From: Arcanobacterium sp.
Lineage (GTDB): Bacteria; Actinomycetota; Actinomycetes; Actinomycetales; Actinomycetaceae
Length of the DNA: 64,000 nucleotides
NCBI GenBank assembly: GCA_022778805.1
Contig: JALFSN010000006.1
Span: forward strand, 1 to 64,000
Reading direction: 5' to 3'
The position numbers were made by a program, and so were the translations under genes. This document shows, piece by piece, positions 60,596 through 64,000 of this stretch (positions are counted from its first letter, which is position 1; each line of letters opens with the position of its first letter). Under the pieces are notes generated by a model. The model had not been told where the DNA came from. It saw only the letters and a program-made list of their open reading frames with translations, and made no database searches.

Positions 60596-62850
60596 TGACT
60601 TTTCAGGTACTCCCGGCTAGCAGTGCTTTTGAGACGCTTCCCACACCCATCGCAGCGCCCGCACATTCACCATCTCCAGACTTGGGCGTCCACCTCATTG
60701 ATGACGGCGTAGACGTAGCGGTGATGGCAGGGCAGGCCACGAGCGTAGAGATTTGTTTCTTTGATTCAGTGAGTACGGCAGCTGATACTCCGAGGAGCTT
60801 CACAGAGCGGCGCATTCGGCTGCACAAAGGCCTATATGGCATATGGGAGGGGCACATAGCAGGTATTTCAGCTGGCCAAATCTATGGACTGCGCGCGGAT
60901 GGCCCGTGGGATCCAGCACGCGGCTTGTTTTACAATCAGGCAAAAGTGATGCTTGACCCCTACGCCACCGCAATTGCCAGGATGCCGATCTTGCATTCTT
61001 CCCTCTACGCCCACAAGGTCGATCCCGCTTTGCAGGCGCTTGCCGGAATGGAACGAGACACCCAAGATTCTGCTCCATTTGCACCGCTCGGGCAGGTGAC
61101 GACGTTCCCTCCGCAGGCCACGCATGTACATATCCCCTGGGGAGAGACCATCATCTATGAAGCTCACGTCGTCGGACTCACCAAAGAATGCGAAGCCGTG
61201 CCACCAGAGTTGCGCGGTACGTATGCCGGCGTGGCGTATCCGGCCGTGGTGGAGCACCTCAAGCGGCTCGGCGTCACGACACTGGAGCTACTGCCAATTT
61301 TTGCGAAAATGCCCGAGCCTTTCCTCACCTTAAAAGGGCTCACGAATTACTGGGGATACAATACGCTCAATTTCTTCTGCCCAGAGCCCAGCTATGCCAC
61401 TGCACGTGCACAGGCTGCTGGCCCTGAAGCCATCCTCGACGAAGTGCGCGGCATGGTCTCAATCTTGCATCAGGCTGGCATCGAAGTCGTGCTCGACGTG
61501 GTGTATAACCACACCAACGAAGCGGGCGTGGATGGTCCTTCCACGAGTTTTCGCGGCCTCGATAATATGGGATATTATCGCTACGACTCTTTCAATCCAG
61601 GCGTATTGAAAGATACGACCGGATGTGGCAATTCCCTAGATTTCCGCCGCCCAGCTCCAGTCCGGCTCACCCTCGATTCCTTGCGCTACTGGGTGCAGCA
61701 TGTGGGCATTGACGGTTTTCGCTTCGATCTCGCCGTCACTCTCGGGCGCGAGGGAGATGCTTTCAACCCCCATCATCCACTTTTTAGCGCCGCTCTCAAC
61801 GACCCTACTTTGCGCACAGTCAAGCTGATTAACGAGCCGTGGGATGTGGGCCCTAACGGCTGGCAGACAGGTAATTTTTCAGCTGGAACGGCCGATTGGA
61901 ATGATCGTTTTCGAGATTCGACGCGCTCTTTCTGGCTCGCTGATCCGGCGGCTATGACGGCTGGCGCCTGCGGCTCTGATCTGCACGATTTAGCTACCCG
62001 CATCGCTGGCTCCGCCGATCTCTTTGGCCACGGACGCACGGCAGACGGGCGCGGGGTCTTCTCTTCGATTAACGTCGTGACGACGCACGACGGTTTCTCT
62101 CTGTGGGATTTGGTGAGTTATAACCACAAGCACAATGAAGCAAATCTCGAACATAACGGCGACGGTGCAGACAACAACCATTCCTGGAATCACGGAGTGG
62201 AGGGCTTTGAATTCGCCCAGCTCCCTGATAATGGGGCAGATATCTTGGCGGCGCGCCGCCGCTCGGCGCGCAATCTGCTTGGCACGATGCTGCTCTCGGC
62301 AGGCACGCCCATGTTGCGCTCTGGAGACGAGCTGCTCAAAAGCCAGCAGGGTAACAACAACTCTTACTGCCAGGATAATTCCATCAACTATCTGCAGTGG
62401 GATGCTCCTGAGCACGTTCGAGATTTCACGGAAACCGTAGCTTTTTTGACGAAACTGCGCGCTGAACACCCCGTGCTGCGCCCCACCCATTTCTACACTG
62501 GCACCACCTGCGGCTCAGATGCACTCGCCGATTTAGAGTGGTTTGACGCCGCTGGTGAGCATATGTCTGACTACATGTGGTTTGACCCATCTGTGCGCGT
62601 GATACAGATGCTGCGCTCCGGAGTCATCGACACTGATTCTGCTCATGCTGACTGCGATGCGCTCGTCATCTTTAATGGCTCCCTCGCTGATGCAGAAATC
62701 ACATTCCCCGCAGGCCGAGGCCGCCCATTCGTGCTCACTTGGCTATCCTCGTGGGAAAATCCGCGCGAGGGGAAGACTCATCCGCGCACCTTTGCCGAGG
62801 GAGAACGGTGGCGTATGCCCGCTCTCTCGCTGGCACTCCTCTTTGCATGA
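60595..62850 (+). CDS. glgX: glycogen debranching enzyme
   Basis: A GH13 isoamylase-type debranching enzyme of 751 residues that removes alpha-1,6 branches from glycogen trimmed by phosphorylase. It has an N-terminal CBM48-like domain with G-x-R-A-D-G-P-W-D-P, then V-V-Y-N-H-T (region I), D-G-F-R-F-D-L-A (nucleophile Asp), L-I-N-E-P-W-D-V-G (acid/base Glu) and T-T-H-D-G-F-S-L-W-D. The G-N-N-N-S-Y-C-Q-D-N motif is typical of GlgX. It starts at GTG 60595 with a promoter directly in front. Its last codons lie within a tandem repeat. It may work with malQ. Confidence 0.94.
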   Translation: MTFQVLPASSAFETLPTPIAAPAHSPSPDLGVHLIDDGVDVAVMAGQATSVEICFFDSVSTAADTPRSFTERRIRLHKGLYGIWEGHIAGISAGQIYGLRADGPWDPARGLFYNQAKVMLDPYATAIARMPILHSSLYAHKVDPALQALAGMERDTQDSAPFAPLGQVTTFPPQATHVHIPWGETIIYEAHVVGLTKECEAVPPELRGTYAGVAYPAVVEHLKRLGVTTLELLPIFAKMPEPFLTLKGLTNYWGYNTLNFFCPEPSYATARAQAAGPEAILDEVRGMVSILHQAGIEVVLDVVYNHTNEAGVDGPSTSFRGLDNMGYYRYDSFNPGVLKDTTGCGNSLDFRRPAPVRLTLDSLRYWVQHVGIDGFRFDLAVTLGREGDAFNPHHPLFSAALNDPTLRTVKLINEPWDVGPNGWQTGNFSAGTADWNDRFRDSTRSFWLADPAAMTAGACGSDLHDLATRIAGSADLFGHGRTADGRGVFSSINVVTTHDGFSLWDLVSYNHKHNEANLEHNGDGADNNHSWNHGVEGFEFAQLPDNGADILAARRRSARNLLGTMLLSAGTPMLRSGDELLKSQQGNNNSYCQDNSINYLQWDAPEHVRDFTETVAFLTKLRAEHPVLRPTHFYTGTTCGSDALADLEWFDAAGEHMSDYMWFDPSVRVIQMLRSGVIDTDSAHADCDALVIFNGSLADAEITFPAGRGRPFVLTWLSSWENPREGKTHPRTFAEGERWRMPALSLALLFA

Positions 62851-62893
62851 TTCAGCTTCTTTGCATGATTCAGCTTCTTTGCTTGATTCCACT
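62840..62893 (+). repeat. three 18-bp tandem repeats over the glgX stop
   Basis: The unit TCTTTGCATGATTCAGCT occurs at 62840-62857 and 62858-62875, with a diverged third copy at 62876-62893. The first copy contains the last codons and TGA of glgX, so the others are duplicates of the gene end, most likely from replication slippage. Confidence 0.85.
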
Positions 62894-62965
62894 TCACGCT
62901 GGTTAAATCGGCAAGCTCGTCGCAGCAATTCGCCGGTGCTCCACGTGGGGCGATAGCATAATAGT

Positions 62966-64000
62966 ATGAGTGGAAAAACAGTGGAAACTGCCCTAGAGAA
63001 TGCCACCAGCGAGGCTTCGCTGAGACATGCGCGCGGCGTGAGCGCCAAAATTAAATCAGCTATTGCCGCAGACCCCAGTAAATTTCGCGTCCTCACGGGG
63101 GATCGCCCCACTGGCAATTTGCACATCGGCCACTACTTTGGTTCGCTGCGCAATCGCGTGGAACTGCAACGAGCCGGCGTGGAAACCTGGGTGCTGATCG
63201 CCGATTACCAAGTGATTACTGACCGCGACGGCACGGGGCCGATCAAAGATCGAGTCTTTTCCTTGCTTACGGATTACCTCGCGGTGGGAATGGATCCAGA
63301 GAAAACCACTTTTTTTGCCCATTCGCAAATCCCCGAGCTCAACGAGCTGATGCTGCCATTCCTCTCCTTAGTGACTGATGCAGAGCTGCGGCGCAATCCC
63401 ACCGTCAAGGCTGAGCTGGAAGCGACCGACGGGCGCCCGATGAGCGGCCTGCTGCTCACGTATCCGGTACATCAAGCAGCCGATATCCTTTTCTGCAAGG
63501 CTAATATCGTGCCCGTTGGCAAAGATCAGCTCCCCCATCTGGAGCAAGCTCGCGTGATCGCCGATCGTTTTGAAGCTCGTTATGGCCATCCTGACGGCTC
63601 TGAGCAGCCGGTATTTCCACGCCCGCAGGCTCTGCTCTCTGAGGCGGAGACCGTGCTTGGCCTCGACGGCACAAAGATGAGCAAATCCAAGGGAAACACC
63701 ATTGAAATCGGGATGAGCGCCGACGAGACGGCAAAGCGGATTAAGAAAGCCGTGACCGATTCCGACCGCCATATTACGTACGATCCTGCTCATCGCCCTG
63801 AGGTAGCCAATCTGCTGTTGCTCACCAGCTTGGCCAGCGGGGAAGCCCCTGAAGCTATCGCCGAAGAGATCGGTGACGGCGGCGGCGGAGCACTCAAGGG
63901 GCGACTCACGGAAGCGATCAACGATTATTTCGCACCTATCCGCGCTCGTCGAGCACAGCTGGAAAATGACCGCTCCTACCTGGAGCAGGTTCTCCATGCG
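62966..64000 (+). CDS. trpS: tryptophanyl-tRNA synthetase (3' end outside window)
   Basis: Charges tRNA-Trp. The 345 codons present show a class I synthetase: T-G-D-R-P-T-G-N-L-H-I-G-H-Y (HIGH motif, about 42-55), Y-P-V-H-Q-A-A-D-I-L near 170, V-G-K-D-Q-x-P-H-L-E-Q-A-R and K-M-S-K-S-K-G-N (about 230). The frame is still open at the right edge. The first 35 residues are an extra N-terminal part. ATG 62966 has no ribosome site; CATAAT lies only 3 bp before it and GATAGC 8 bp before it, so a leaderless transcript is likely. It is separated from glgX by the repeats. Confidence 0.95.
   Translation, partial: MSGKTVETALENATSEASLRHARGVSAKIKSAIAADPSKFRVLTGDRPTGNLHIGHYFGSLRNRVELQRAGVETWVLIADYQVITDRDGTGPIKDRVFSLLTDYLAVGMDPEKTTFFAHSQIPELNELMLPFLSLVTDAELRRNPTVKAELEATDGRPMSGLLLTYPVHQAADILFCKANIVPVGKDQLPHLEQARVIADRFEARYGHPDGSEQPVFPRPQALLSEAETVLGLDGTKMSKSKGNTIEIGMSADETAKRIKKAVTDSDRHITYDPAHRPEVANLLLLTSLASGEAPEAIAEEIGDGGGGALKGRLTEAINDYFAPIRARRAQLENDRSYLEQVLHA

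Overview
The window looks like the chromosome of a moderate-GC actinobacterium, most likely in or near the Actinomycetaceae (an inference; no 16S gene is present). The reasons are a cysteine-free L32 protein of actinobacterial type, the dynamin pair - SSB paralogue - EttA neighbourhood, the UPF0182 - PDZ/Lon-like protease - DUF2342 - E1-like - UvrD2 - MnmA gene order known from mycobacteria, an HRDC-tailed UvrD2-type helicase, and several genes without a Shine-Dalgarno sequence that look leaderless.

Layout. 0-22 kb is core chromosome: rpmF, a YigZ/IMPACT protein, cysK and cysE (cysteine synthesis), rpiB, an M13 peptidase, a HAD phosphatase, pepN, malQ, tesB, ettA, an ssb paralogue, two dynamin-like GTPases, tRNA-Arg abutting orn, and tRNA-His. 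23.2-34.9 kb is an accessory region bounded by tRNA-Lys and initiator tRNA-fMet. It holds a serine recombinase C-terminal fragment, a previously unlisted 46-codon gene whose product has all the hallmarks of a class III lanthipeptide precursor (SapB/labyrinthopeptin type) followed by a small membrane protein, an amino-acid-ligase-like ATP-grasp enzyme, a LemA/DUF2207 pair, a TPR/YbjN-like protein, an intact and an internally deleted ClbS/DfsB gene, a RelBE-type toxin-antitoxin pair between 19-bp direct repeats, a half-size ABC-F gene, a decayed toxin and a HipA-like kinase gene ending exactly at the tRNA-fMet.

35-48 kb is a sialic acid utilisation locus: a FadR/GntR-type regulator, an HSL-type esterase, nanE, a ROK kinase, nanA and a peptide-family ABC transporter with a permease-ATPase fusion. 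The same palindrome (TTGTCTGACAA) lies over the regulator's own start codon and in front of the transporter operon, which ties the regulator to the locus.

48-60 kb is again core: UPF0182, PDZ/Lon-like protease, DUF2342, an E1/ThiF-like protein, a UvrD2-type helicase and mnmA, then an orphan antitoxin with a truncated toxin. 60.6-64 kb holds glgX and the start of trpS.

Two signals cut across the genes. A 13-bp palindrome GTGACG-N-CGTCAC occurs three times, always between genes, and its half GTGACGGCG recurs throughout the window; the full form fits the matS consensus of enterobacteria, although MatP is not expected here. DnaA-box-like sites occur upstream of ssb, in front of the E1-like gene (within a 24-bp palindrome) and upstream of glgX.
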